From positions 101,086 to 165,085 of the IMG/VR virus record IMGVR_UViG_3300031718_000001: 64,000 nucleotides of DNA, one strand, 5' to 3'. Origin of the DNA: a virus. The notes under the pieces were generated by a model. The model made no database searches. It was not told the origin of the DNA and was given only the letters and a program-made list of their open reading frames with translations. Position numbers and translations under genes: made by a program. Positions 55,541-63,748 of this stretch are shown here, one piece after another (within the stretch, counting starts at the first letter, position 1; each line of letters begins with the position of its first letter).

Positions 55541-55702
55541 ATGACCATCCGCAAGACCGCCGCGTCCGGCGTGGTGACCGGAGTGGAGCAGCAGGGCATG
55601 GCGCACGAGGCATCCGCCGGCGGCCAGGACGGCGAGTGGACCGACGCCGATGCCCGGGAGCTGGCGGCCGAGAACACGGCGGCCGACGGGGCCGATGACT
55701 GA
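55541..55702 (+). CDS. 53-residue acidic protein
   Basis: ATG 55541 has AGGAGG nine bases upstream; TGA ends at 55702. The product is acidic and Ala-rich (GGQDGEWTDADARELAAE), probably disordered or helical. It overlaps the next start (ATGACTGA), supporting co-translation. Function unknown. Confidence 0.55.
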   Translation: MTIRKTAASGVVTGVEQQGMAHEASAGGQDGEWTDADARELAAENTAADGADD

Positions 55703-56804
55703 GCCGTTCCACTACCGCAATGCCGATGGCAGCCTCCGCCTGGACGAGATGCTCGGCGAGCGCTGCGTCCGGCACTACACCAGGATCCTGAGCAGCTCGA
55801 ACGATCAGTTCGCGGCCATGCAGCTCGCCATGGCGCCCGTGGAGGCCGGGGACGTACCGGACGCCTGGACACCCTGGCAGGAGCCTCTTCAGGGCGTCCG
55901 GACCCCCGAGGGCTGGGTGGTGGCGCCCCGCGGTGCCGCCGAGCGCGAGGCCTCCTCGTGCCAGGAGCTGGCGCCGCTGCCCGCATTCGTCTGGGACGTG
56001 TGCGGCTACTACCGGCGCCTGGGCGTGCACTGGAAGGCCACCAGGACGCAGATCCGGCTGGCCTACCTGGCCAAGGACCCGATGAGCAGGAGCGAGCCGC
56101 TGCACTACGCCATGACCCAGCTCCTCGACCCGCTGATCCGCCGGGCCTACGACCTGATGCCGCTGGGCGGCCTGTTCATGGGCGACCGCGAGGTGCGCGA
56201 GCTGATCGAGCGCCAGGCGGCGATGGCCGCCTCCGCCCGCAACGCGGAGGCGTTCTTCGACGATGAGCAGGTCAGCCAGGATGACGTGCTGAAGGAGTGG
56301 GGCTTCGAGAAGGGCCTGTCGGAGGAGGAGGCGCGCGAGCGGCTGGACGGCGGGTTCCGCTACGGCCGCGGCTCTGACGAGCTGGGCAGCTCGCTGCCGG
56401 ACTGGGAGACCTCCTGGGGCTGGTACTGGATGTCCGACCCGGACGACTGCTGGACTGACGAGCCGTTCGAGGACATCGCCCTGCTGGAGACGTGGCAGGC
56501 CATGGTGGCGTCCGCGCTGACGGCCGCCGGGGTCCGCACCAGGTTCGCGGTGGGAATCTGGCAGGGAAATGGTGCCAGGAGTTGGCGCGATGGCAATAAA
56601 GGCTGTATCTTCTTCATTGGAAGGGGACGGTGTACGCAAAGAGAGGCAACTGAGGCCGTGAGGGCGTACATCGTCAAAGAGAACACCAGGGCAACCAGGG
56701 AAAGCAGGGACTTATGCCGATCCTCGACAAGGGCGCAGAAGAGGCCGAGCGGATCTCCGACGAGAACAAGCGCGGCGGCGGTATCCGGATCAAGCAGCTC
56801 GTGA
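55695..56804 (+). CDS. J-domain-like protein
   Basis: 369 residues from ATG 55695, overlapping the previous gene by eight bases. Around residues 105-155, GYYRRLGVHWKATRTQIRLAY followed by LLDPLIRRAYDLMPLG resembles the helices of a DnaJ J-domain. The HPD triad needed to stimulate Hsp70 is missing (KDPMS instead). Acidic, Trp-rich sequence follows (DWETSWGWYW). The last ~30 residues overlap the next gene by 91 bases, so the true C-terminus may be shorter. It may be a replication-complex loader that kept the J fold without Hsp70 activation; this is inference. Confidence 0.55.
   Translation: MTEPFHYRNADGSLRLDEMLGERCVRHYTRILSSSNDQFAAMQLAMAPVEAGDVPDAWTPWQEPLQGVRTPEGWVVAPRGAAEREASSCQELAPLPAFVWDVCGYYRRLGVHWKATRTQIRLAYLAKDPMSRSEPLHYAMTQLLDPLIRRAYDLMPLGGLFMGDREVRELIERQAAMAASARNAEAFFDDEQVSQDDVLKEWGFEKGLSEEEARERLDGGFRYGRGSDELGSSLPDWETSWGWYWMSDPDDCWTDEPFEDIALLETWQAMVASALTAAGVRTRFAVGIWQGNGARSWRDGNKGCIFFIGRGRCTQREATEAVRAYIVKENTRATRESRDLCRSSTRAQKRPSGSPTRTSAAAVSGSSSS
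56589..56608 (-). promoter_or_regulatory. Conserved promoter/operator element, weak copy
   Basis: Minus-strand ATACAGCCTTTATTGCCATC. On the plus strand TTGGCG-18-TATCTT (56582-56611) could be a promoter for the gene at 56714. It lies inside the preceding gene in an AT-richer patch. Confidence 0.4.
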
Positions 56805-57679
56805 TCAAGGACGGGGAGTCGTACGCCGTCCACTTCGTGACCGAGCAGACCAAGCTGGTGCCGCTGCCGGTGCACCAGTTCATCCCCACCAAGGAGAAGC
56901 CGGCCGCGTGGCCGGGAGACAAGTACCCCGAGACCATGTGGGCCATCTGCCAGAACGGCAAGGCGTTCCGGCTGCGGGACGAGGCCGGCAACCCGACCGA
57001 CGCATTCGAGGAGGGCTACGGCAACTGCTATATCCACACCGCGTTTGCCGGCGTCAAGGACCCGAAGTACGGCACCGACCGGGCCAAGCCGGCGGACCAG
57101 GTGTTCGGCCTGGCGGTCCTCCGCGAGCCGACCTTCGACTCGGCCACCAACGAGGTCACCGGCTTCCGCGACAAGACCATCGAGTTCAAGGCCGAGGACG
57201 GCACGATCACCGTGCTCCCCGAGATGGTCATCGTCAACCAGAAGTACTCCAACTTCTGGCACCCGGTGAAGGCGACCGCCTACACCGCGCCGCACACCAT
57301 CCTGGACAAGGACTTCCTGATCAGCCGCAAGGGCAAGGAGTACACCGTAGGCGTCGCCTGCCACACTCCGGACCTCCGGCCGGGCACTCCGGCGTGGAAG
57401 AAGTACGAGGAGGCCCTGGTCCTGATGGACTTCGACCTCGACGGGTACCTGCTGGACCACGCGACGCCGGACCACTACGCCCGGTTCTTCATCCCCGGTG
57501 TCGATCCGGCTGGCGGCTACGGCCGGCGCAATGATGACACCGCGGAAGAGGGCGCGGCCGGCGAGGCCCCGGCGGCGCCTGCCGCTGCTGCGACCGCCGG
57601 GCCGGTGGTTGACCAGGCGGTACTGGCCGGCTTCCGTGACAGCCTGAAGGGCCGGGGCCAGCCGGCCAAGGCCTCCTGA
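56714..57679 (+). CDS. Probable phage DNA-binding protein (ssDNA-binding type)
   Basis: 321 residues from ATG 56714. An alpha/beta core with many aromatic and basic residues (DGESYAVHFVTEQTKLVPLP, YGNCYIHTAFAGVKDPKYG, YSNFWHPVKATAYTAPH) is followed by a flexible Ala/Pro tail from ~residue 275 and a short basic end. Genes in this place, between the helicase and polymerase, usually encode single-strand binding proteins, so I suggest that role. The acidic C-terminal tip common in SSBs is not seen. Family not recognised with certainty. Confidence 0.5.
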   Translation: MPILDKGAEEAERISDENKRGGGIRIKQLVIKDGESYAVHFVTEQTKLVPLPVHQFIPTKEKPAAWPGDKYPETMWAICQNGKAFRLRDEAGNPTDAFEEGYGNCYIHTAFAGVKDPKYGTDRAKPADQVFGLAVLREPTFDSATNEVTGFRDKTIEFKAEDGTITVLPEMVIVNQKYSNFWHPVKATAYTAPHTILDKDFLISRKGKEYTVGVACHTPDLRPGTPAWKKYEEALVLMDFDLDGYLLDHATPDHYARFFIPGVDPAGGYGRRNDDTAEEGAAGEAPAAPAAAATAGPVVDQAVLAGFRDSLKGRGQPAKAS

Positions 57680-57694
57680 CCCGTCACCCCCGAC

Positions 57695-57737
57695 GAGGGC
57701 CGCGTCGCATCCCACCCGCGGCGCGGCCCTCCTGCTT
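57695..57737 (+). terminator. Hairpin before the polymerase gene
   Basis: GAGGGCCGCG (57695-57704) pairs with CGCGGCCCTC (57722-57731), with CTGCTTTCC after it. Weak T tract; probably an attenuator or partial terminator. Confidence 0.6.
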
Positions 57738-57766
57738 TCCGTGACGATCCTCGACGGAGACGGCTG

Positions 57767-60700
57767 ATGGCTCTCGTAGACCTGCACACCCACACCGAGT
57801 ACAGCCCGCTGGACGGGCTCTCGACGTGCGCCGAGGCGATCGGCCGCGCCGCCGAGAACGGCAGCCCCGCCCTGGCGATCACCGACCACGGCACCTGTGC
57901 CGGGCACATCCAGTTCCAGCAGGAAGCCGGCAAGGCCGGGATCAAGCCGATCTTCGGCATCGAGACCTACTTCCAGCCGGATCGCCTGATCCGGCCGCCG
58001 GACACCGGCTCCCAGCGGTCGCGCCTGGATGCCCTGACCAAGGGCAAGGACACGCTGGTAACGCCGGAGATCCAGGCGCTGGAGCGCGAGGTCCAGGCAG
58101 CCAAGGATGCCCAGAAAACCCTGGCCCGGGGCCGTCACCTGATCCTGCTGGCCCAGGGCGATAAGGGCCTGCACGACCTGTGGGCGGCATCGACGGAGGC
58201 CTTTGCCACCGGCTTCTATCACAAGCCCAGGATGGACTGGAACCTGCTCGAAGAGCGCGGCAGCGACCTGATCGCCACCACCTCGTGCCTGGGCGGGATG
58301 CTCTCCCAGGACCTGCTGGCCGGCCGCTTCGACGAGGCCTGGGCCACTCTCGACCGGCTGCGGGCCACCTTCGGCGACCGGCTGTACCTGGAGATCCAGG
58401 CCAATGAGCTGCCGTTGCAGATGCAGCTCAACGAGATGCTGGCGCTGATGTCCGAGCAGACCGGCGTGCCGCTGATCGCCGCCTGCGACGCGCACTACCC
58501 GGCCGAGGAGGACAATGCGCTGCACAAGCTGTGGATGCTGTGCCAGTCCGGCAGCGGCAAGGACGATTACTGGCACTTCAGCGCCATGCTCTCCGAGCAG
58601 CGCGTCCGCGAGATGCTGGCCTATCTCGACCCGAAGACGGTCGATGCGGCGATCCGGAACACCACCGAGGTCGCCAGCCGGTGTACAGCCAAGATCGAGG
58701 GCTACGCCGACCCGCCTGTCTTCACCCCCGGCGGCACGGCTGACGATGATGCCCGGCGGCTGCGCGAGCTGTGCGAGGCCAACTGGGGCAGGATCAAGAA
58801 CCCCGGCCAGGACTACCGGGACCGGATGGAGTTCGAGTTCGCGACGGTCGCCTCCAAGGGCCTGGCCGGCTGTTACCTGATCGTCGAGGACATCGTGCGG
58901 TGGGTGCGCGACCAGGGCTGGCTGGTCGGCCCCGGCCGTGGCTCGGCCGCGGGCTCGCTGATGTCCTACCTGTGCGACATCACCTCCATTGACCCGCTCC
59001 AGGCGGGCCTGATGTTCGAGCGCTTCCTGACCCCCGGCCGGGTGTCGCTGCCCGACTTCGACCTGGACTTCGCCAGCAGCAAGCGCACCGCGATCCAGGA
59101 CTACGCGATCCGCACGTACGGCGCCGACCACGTGGTCCGCGTCGGCACGGTCATGCGCTACGGCGCCAAGGGCATCCTGAACAAGCTGTTCAGCGTCCTG
59201 GCCGACAAGCTGCCCGAGGCGGCCGTGGCCGATTCCAAGCAGATCGCCGGGCTGATCGACGAGGCCGAGATCGGCACGGCCGGCCTGGGCCTGCCGTGGG
59301 ATGAGATCGTCAGCGACCAGGCCATTGCCGAGTTCGTGAAGAAGTACGAGGTGATCTTCCAGATTGCCCAGGCGCTGCACGGCCGCCTGTACGCCCTCGG
59401 CCAGCACCCGGCCGGCCTGATCATCTCTCCCGGGCGACCGCTGGCCGGCACCATGCCGATGCGGACGACGGACACCTCCAAGAACAAGGGCCTGCTGGTC
59501 AGCCAGTGGGACTACCGCGCTGCCGACGAGTTCGGCTACCTGAAGCTTGACTTCCTGACGCTGCGGAACCTGGACTCCGCCCAGGTCTGCATCGACCTGA
59601 TCGAGCAGCGGACGGGGGAGCGGCTCGACCCGCGGAACTGGGATATAGAGCACGAGGACCCGCAGGTCTTCGCCGACATCTCCACGGGGGACACGCTGGG
59701 CATCTTCCAGCTAGAGACCTCGCTCTGCAAGGACTACTGCCGCCGTCACCAGCCGCGCACCATCGGGCACCTGGCCGACCTCACCACCTACATCCGGCCC
59801 GGCCCGCGGAACTCCGGCGCCACCGAGCAGTACCTCCGGCGCCGCGCCGGGCTGGAGGAGGACACCCCGCTGCACCCGCTGCTGGCGGAGCACCTGAGCC
59901 GCTCCTACGGGGTCATGCTCTACCAGGAGGACATCCTGTTCGCTGTCCGGGTGCTGGCCGGCTACGACGACCTCGAAGCCGACGGCGTGCGGAAGATCCT
60001 GGGCAAGAAGCTCACGGCCAAGATCGCCGCGGCCGGAGACGAGTTCGTGCGCCGCTGCACCGAACGCGGCCACGACGAGGCCGAGATGCGCGCGATCTGG
60101 GAGAAGATCGCCGAGTTCGGCAAGTACGCGTTCAACCGGGCGCACGCCTACAGCTACGCCACCCTGAGCTACTGGACGGCGTGGCTGCGCACCCACTACC
60201 CGGTCGAGATGACGGCCGCCATCCTATCCACCGTCGATATGGACCGGATGGCCGACTTCAGCACCGAGGCCCGCAGGAAGGGAATCGCGGTGCTGCCGCC
60301 GGATGTCCGCTTCTCCGGCGCTGACTTCGCCATCGGGCCGCTCTCGATCCGGTACGGGCTGTCGGCTATCCCGAAGGTCGGCCCGCAGGCTATCGCCAGG
60401 ATCACCGCGCACCAGCCCTACGCCTCGTACGAGGACTTCGTGCAGCGCTCGGGGGTGAACGCCGGGGTGCTCTACGCCCTGGCGCGAGCGGGCGCCCTGG
60501 ACGCCCTGGTGGCATCCCGCCGGGGGCTGGTCCGGCTGATCGAGGCCGACCGGGACGGGTCCTCGGTGCGCTGCATCCACACGGAGACGGATCCGCTGGC
60601 GGCCGGCCCGAACGGGCTGCCGTGCTCCTACGACTGGGAGAACGAGCCGCAGCCGCCAGCACGGATCGGCGCCCGGGGCAAGCCGCTGAAGCTGATCGTG

Positions 60701-61210
60701 AAGCCGCCGCCCGCGCAGTGCCGCCGGTCGTGCCGCCGGTACACGCCGCCGGCCTCGATGGACCCGGCCGCCTACAGCGAGTACCGGCCGGACGAGCTGT
60801 TCCGCCAGGACTTCGAGGCCTACGGCTGCTGGATGAGCGACGCTCCGTTCGAGCAGCTCAACCAGCTCGCGCCGGGGATGCGCGACCAGGCCCGCCACAT
60901 CGCCCTGATGCTGCACGGCGCCCCGGAGGGCTCCTACCCGATGGCCGCCATCTACGCGGGCGCCCACGCGGCCCGGACCAAGGCCGGGAACATCATGTGG
61001 TGGGTGAACCTGATCACCGAGGTGTCCACGCTCGACCTGGCCTGCTTCTCGCCGCGCCGGGATGACGAGATCGACGTGCCCTCGCTGCTGCGCCAGCTCC
61101 GGGTGGGCACCCTGGTGAACGCCGAGGTGGTCAAGCGCAGCTACACCGTTCCCGGCCGCGGCACCCGGATGGGCTGGCGGCTGACTGATATCTGGGTGAC
61201 GGGGAGCTGA
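57767..61210 (+). CDS. dnaE: DNA polymerase III alpha subunit (DnaE type) with PHP domain
   Basis: 1147 residues from ATG 57767, close to bacterial DnaE length. The PHP domain begins DLHTHTEYSPLDG and continues LAITDHGTCAG, with intact-looking metal ligands. The palm has GPGRGSAAGSLMSYL and the catalytic PDFDLDF (Asp430, Asp432). Helix-hairpin and C-terminal regions follow (YALARAGALDALV). A phage that carries a C-family polymerase replicates its DNA independently of host DnaE while probably borrowing the host clamp. The neighbouring prim-pol, exonuclease and RecA-like genes complete a replication set. Confidence 0.9.
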   Translation: MALVDLHTHTEYSPLDGLSTCAEAIGRAAENGSPALAITDHGTCAGHIQFQQEAGKAGIKPIFGIETYFQPDRLIRPPDTGSQRSRLDALTKGKDTLVTPEIQALEREVQAAKDAQKTLARGRHLILLAQGDKGLHDLWAASTEAFATGFYHKPRMDWNLLEERGSDLIATTSCLGGMLSQDLLAGRFDEAWATLDRLRATFGDRLYLEIQANELPLQMQLNEMLALMSEQTGVPLIAACDAHYPAEEDNALHKLWMLCQSGSGKDDYWHFSAMLSEQRVREMLAYLDPKTVDAAIRNTTEVASRCTAKIEGYADPPVFTPGGTADDDARRLRELCEANWGRIKNPGQDYRDRMEFEFATVASKGLAGCYLIVEDIVRWVRDQGWLVGPGRGSAAGSLMSYLCDITSIDPLQAGLMFERFLTPGRVSLPDFDLDFASSKRTAIQDYAIRTYGADHVVRVGTVMRYGAKGILNKLFSVLADKLPEAAVADSKQIAGLIDEAEIGTAGLGLPWDEIVSDQAIAEFVKKYEVIFQIAQALHGRLYALGQHPAGLIISPGRPLAGTMPMRTTDTSKNKGLLVSQWDYRAADEFGYLKLDFLTLRNLDSAQVCIDLIEQRTGERLDPRNWDIEHEDPQVFADISTGDTLGIFQLETSLCKDYCRRHQPRTIGHLADLTTYIRPGPRNSGATEQYLRRRAGLEEDTPLHPLLAEHLSRSYGVMLYQEDILFAVRVLAGYDDLEADGVRKILGKKLTAKIAAAGDEFVRRCTERGHDEAEMRAIWEKIAEFGKYAFNRAHAYSYATLSYWTAWLRTHYPVEMTAAILSTVDMDRMADFSTEARRKGIAVLPPDVRFSGADFAIGPLSIRYGLSAIPKVGPQAIARITAHQPYASYEDFVQRSGVNAGVLYALARAGALDALVASRRGLVRLIEADRDGSSVRCIHTETDPLAAGPNGLPCSYDWENEPQPPARIGARGKPLKLIVKPPPAQCRRSCRRYTPPASMDPAAYSEYRPDELFRQDFEAYGCWMSDAPFEQLNQLAPGMRDQARHIALMLHGAPEGSYPMAAIYAGAHAARTKAGNIMWWVNLITEVSTLDLACFSPRRDDEIDVPSLLRQLRVGTLVNAEVVKRSYTVPGRGTRMGWRLTDIWVTGS

Positions 61211-61212
61211 CG

Positions 61213-61461
61213 GTGACCGCGGCGGAAGAGTGGTGCGAGTTCGGGGGCCTGCCGGCCAGTTCATGCGCGCACTGCCGGGCGGGGACAAAAACTCTCCCAG
61301 CGGATACAATGTTTCAAGCTAATGAAAACGTCTCGATGGGTCCTTGGATAACGGCTAAATGGCCCGGGAAGTGCACGTCCTGCGGATGTGCCATCGTCCC
61401 GGGAAGGCAGATCCGGGCAGACGGCATCGGAGGGTGGGTATGCGAGGAATGCGGCACGTAA
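61213..61461 (+). CDS. Small zinc-ribbon-like protein
   Basis: 82 residues from GTG 61213. EWCEFGGLPASSCAHC and later CTSCGCAIVPG and VCEECG give three CxxC-type pairs. An AT-rich patch in the middle (61290-61350) contains GGGACA-18-TACAAT, a possible promoter, and ATG 61336 would start a 41-residue form. It overlaps the next gene by 22 bases. Confidence 0.6.
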   Translation: MTAAEEWCEFGGLPASSCAHCRAGTKTLPADTMFQANENVSMGPWITAKWPGKCTSCGCAIVPGRQIRADGIGGWVCEECGT

Positions 61462-61733
61462 CCGGGTTCGCCCGGTACTGGAACCGGCCGCTCGACCAGA
61501 AGACGCGCCGGAGCCTCTGGTACCAGATCGCCGTGATGGCGCTCCTGGGCCTGCTGCTCGGGGTCTTCGGAGCCTATTTCGGGCTCTGGTACTTCATGAT
61601 CTCGATCGCGAGCTGGACGGGCGGCTCAGTGCGCGGGTACCGCAGGTCCCTGGCGGGTGACGAGCCCCCGGCCGGCGACCGCTTCAAGGTCTACGACCGG
61701 AACGACATATGGGGAGGAAGGTGGCCGTTTTGA
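61440..61733 (+). CDS. Two-TM membrane protein
   Basis: 97 residues from ATG 61440 (GGAGG upstream; ATG 61449 is also possible). A long hydrophobic stretch (IAVMALLGLLLGVFGAYFGL then WYFMISIAS) gives one long or two short membrane helices; an acidic/basic tail follows. It overlaps the recombinase start by TTGA. Function unknown. Confidence 0.5.
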   Translation: MRGMRHVTGFARYWNRPLDQKTRRSLWYQIAVMALLGLLLGVFGAYFGLWYFMISIASWTGGSVRGYRRSLAGDEPPAGDRFKVYDRNDIWGGRWPF

Positions 61734-62794
61734 GCGGGTCACGGGCACTCGCCGCGCATGCGGCGGCAATGAGGAGCAAGTACGGGGAGCAGCGGATCTC
61801 CAACGGGCTGCCCCCGGTGATCGTGCCGACCGGCTCGGCGGCCACCGACTGGGCGCTCCGGGTCGGCGGATGGCAGCTCGGGCGCGTCTACGAGATCTAC
61901 GGGCCGAAGGACTCCGGCAAGTCGTCCCTGGCCATCGCGAGCATGGTCCAGCACCTGGAGATGTTCCCTGACCGGGGCGTCTGCTACATCAACATGGAGA
62001 ACACGTTCGACCCGGATCGGGCCGCGGAAATGGGCCTGGACTGCTCGGGCGAGGCCATTTCCGCAGGCCGCTGGTGCCCGATGCTGCCTGAGCACAGCGA
62101 GCACGTCTCGGACATGGCCCGGGACATGGTGACCTCCGGCGTGATCTCGTGCGTGGTCGTGGACTCGATCGGCGCGATGGAGTCGGACAAGGTGCTCGGC
62201 AAGGAAGCCGCGAAGGCAGCCGATGCGGTCGGCAGGAACGCCAAGATCATCACCCAGATGAACAAGGCGCTGGCCACCTTCGCCCGGCTCAACAACTGCA
62301 CGGTGCTGCTGATCAACCAGCCCCGTGCTGCCATCGGGTCGATGATGTCGGGGGATGTGTCGGCCGGCCCGAAGCACATGCAGCACGCCACGACCGCGAA
62401 GATCGACATGTACGGCCTCGGCGGCGACGAGAACGTCCGGAAGCTGAAGCTGCCCGGTGAGCAGGACGCCCTGGTAGTCAGCGCCAAGACGCGCATCCGG
62501 GTCTCCCGGATGAAGAACGGCCTGCCCGGCCGCGTGGTCGAGTCCTACGTCAACCGGGTCACCACCGCTGAGTACGGGCCGGCCGGCATCGATATCGCCG
62601 ACGAGTACATCACCCTGGCCGTCAGGGCGAATCTCGTCAAGCAGGGCGGCGCCTGGTACACGATGCCTGACGGTCACCGGGTGAACGGGCGCATCGCCTT
62701 CGCCCGCTATATCCGCGAGAACCCGGACGCCCGCAAGGTGCTCCGCGAGGCGCTCACATTCGAGGCTCCTGCCGACCCTCTGGAGGATGACTGA
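61730..62794 (+). CDS. recA: RecA-like recombinase
   Basis: 354 residues from TTG 61730, chosen for GGGGAGGAAGG upstream and the TTGA overlap; ATG 61709 is also open. Walker A GPKDSGKSS (residues 58-66), Walker B CVVVDSIGAM, the Y-I-N-M-E-N-T-F-D segment and the NQPRAAIGSMMSGD L2-type loop are typical of RecA. A C-terminal helical domain follows. It would catalyse strand exchange for phage recombination and repair. No lexA-like partner is nearby. The symbol marks family, not proven orthology. Confidence 0.85.
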   Translation: MSGSRALAAHAAAMRSKYGEQRISNGLPPVIVPTGSAATDWALRVGGWQLGRVYEIYGPKDSGKSSLAIASMVQHLEMFPDRGVCYINMENTFDPDRAAEMGLDCSGEAISAGRWCPMLPEHSEHVSDMARDMVTSGVISCVVVDSIGAMESDKVLGKEAAKAADAVGRNAKIITQMNKALATFARLNNCTVLLINQPRAAIGSMMSGDVSAGPKHMQHATTAKIDMYGLGGDENVRKLKLPGEQDALVVSAKTRIRVSRMKNGLPGRVVESYVNRVTTAEYGPAGIDIADEYITLAVRANLVKQGGAWYTMPDGHRVNGRIAFARYIRENPDARKVLREALTFEAPADPLEDD

Positions 62795-63747
62795 TGCCCG
62801 CTAACCCCACAACGCAGCGAATGGGCGAGCTGCACGAGATCCGCCTGGCCGAGATCAATCACGGAACCAAGACCCGTTCGAGCGGCAACCAGTGGCACGA
62901 CCAGGGCGACGGCCGCGACAACCACGACCGGCCGTTCGCCTTCTGCTGGGACGGCAAGAGCACCCGCGGCAAGCAGATCGCCGTCACCCTCGACATGATC
63001 GCCAAGATCCGCGAGCAGGCCCAGGGTGAGCGTCCGCAGATCGGCCTCCGCTGGTACGGCAACGACGCCCTGGACATCGTGCTCGAAGACTGGATCGCCG
63101 TCGCGGCCGTGGATTTCGAGGAGATGAAGCTGGCCGCTATCGAGTCTGTCCTGGCCGGGACCGAGACCGGCGACCTGAGAGACCAGGCGGCCATGATGGA
63201 CTCGCTCCAGGACACCCTGGGGAAGGCCGAGGAGGACCTGATCGGCGTCCGCAGCGAGCTGGGCGAGATCAGGGATCACCGGGACCACCTGCGCGAGGAG
63301 AACGAGCGGCTGCGCGCCCAGCTCGCCGCCGAGTCTGAGTCGGCCCTCGCGTACCGGCACGACCTGGAGCAGGCCCGCCACGGCTACGCGGGTGCCATGA
63401 CCATGCTGGAGGAGGCCAGGAGCGCCGCTGCGGCCACGTCAGCACCCGGTGCAGGCGACGGCACCCCGGGCCTGTTCGTCCCGCCATACGTCCCCGTGCT
63501 GCCGTGGACCGTGATCTACCAGATGGAGCTGCCCGGCCGCCGGGAGAGCGCGGGCATGCACTACGACGCCTCCGGCCGGGTCACGCACTTCGAGGTGCAG
63601 ACGGTGCGCATCGAGCGGTCGCTCGGCTCGGGCAACCGGCCGAGGCTGATCGTCAACGACAAGCGGGTGGCCGACGGGGACTGGTACCTCGACGGCAAGC
63701 TGAACACCCGCGCCTGGGACGCCCGGCCCGATGCCGAGGTCGGCTGA
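62794..63747 (+). CDS. Coiled-coil protein with possible PDDEXK/Holliday-junction resolvase-like N-domain
   Basis: 317 residues from ATG 62794 (TGATG overlap). The first ~100 residues (HGTKTRSSGNQWHDQGDG, FAFCWDGKSTRGKQI, DMIAKIREQAQG) resemble small PDDEXK resolvases, with Asp, then Asp-x-Lys in place of the usual Glu-x-Lys. A coiled coil spans ~125-205 (ELGEIRDHRDHLREENERLR). The end is beta-rich (THFEVQTVRIERSLG). Next to the RecA-like gene, a recombination role is sensible, but the nuclease call is tentative. Confidence 0.5.
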   Translation: MPANPTTQRMGELHEIRLAEINHGTKTRSSGNQWHDQGDGRDNHDRPFAFCWDGKSTRGKQIAVTLDMIAKIREQAQGERPQIGLRWYGNDALDIVLEDWIAVAAVDFEEMKLAAIESVLAGTETGDLRDQAAMMDSLQDTLGKAEEDLIGVRSELGEIRDHRDHLREENERLRAQLAAESESALAYRHDLEQARHGYAGAMTMLEEARSAAAATSAPGAGDGTPGLFVPPYVPVLPWTVIYQMELPGRRESAGMHYDASGRVTHFEVQTVRIERSLGSGNRPRLIVNDKRVADGDWYLDGKLNTRAWDARPDAEVG

Positions 63748-63748
63748 T

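Noticed and set aside
56360-59653. A 1097-residue open frame on the minus strand
   Set aside because: It is antisense to three well-supported genes (J-like, DNA-binding and DnaE), has shadow composition and no motifs; a common result of high GC.
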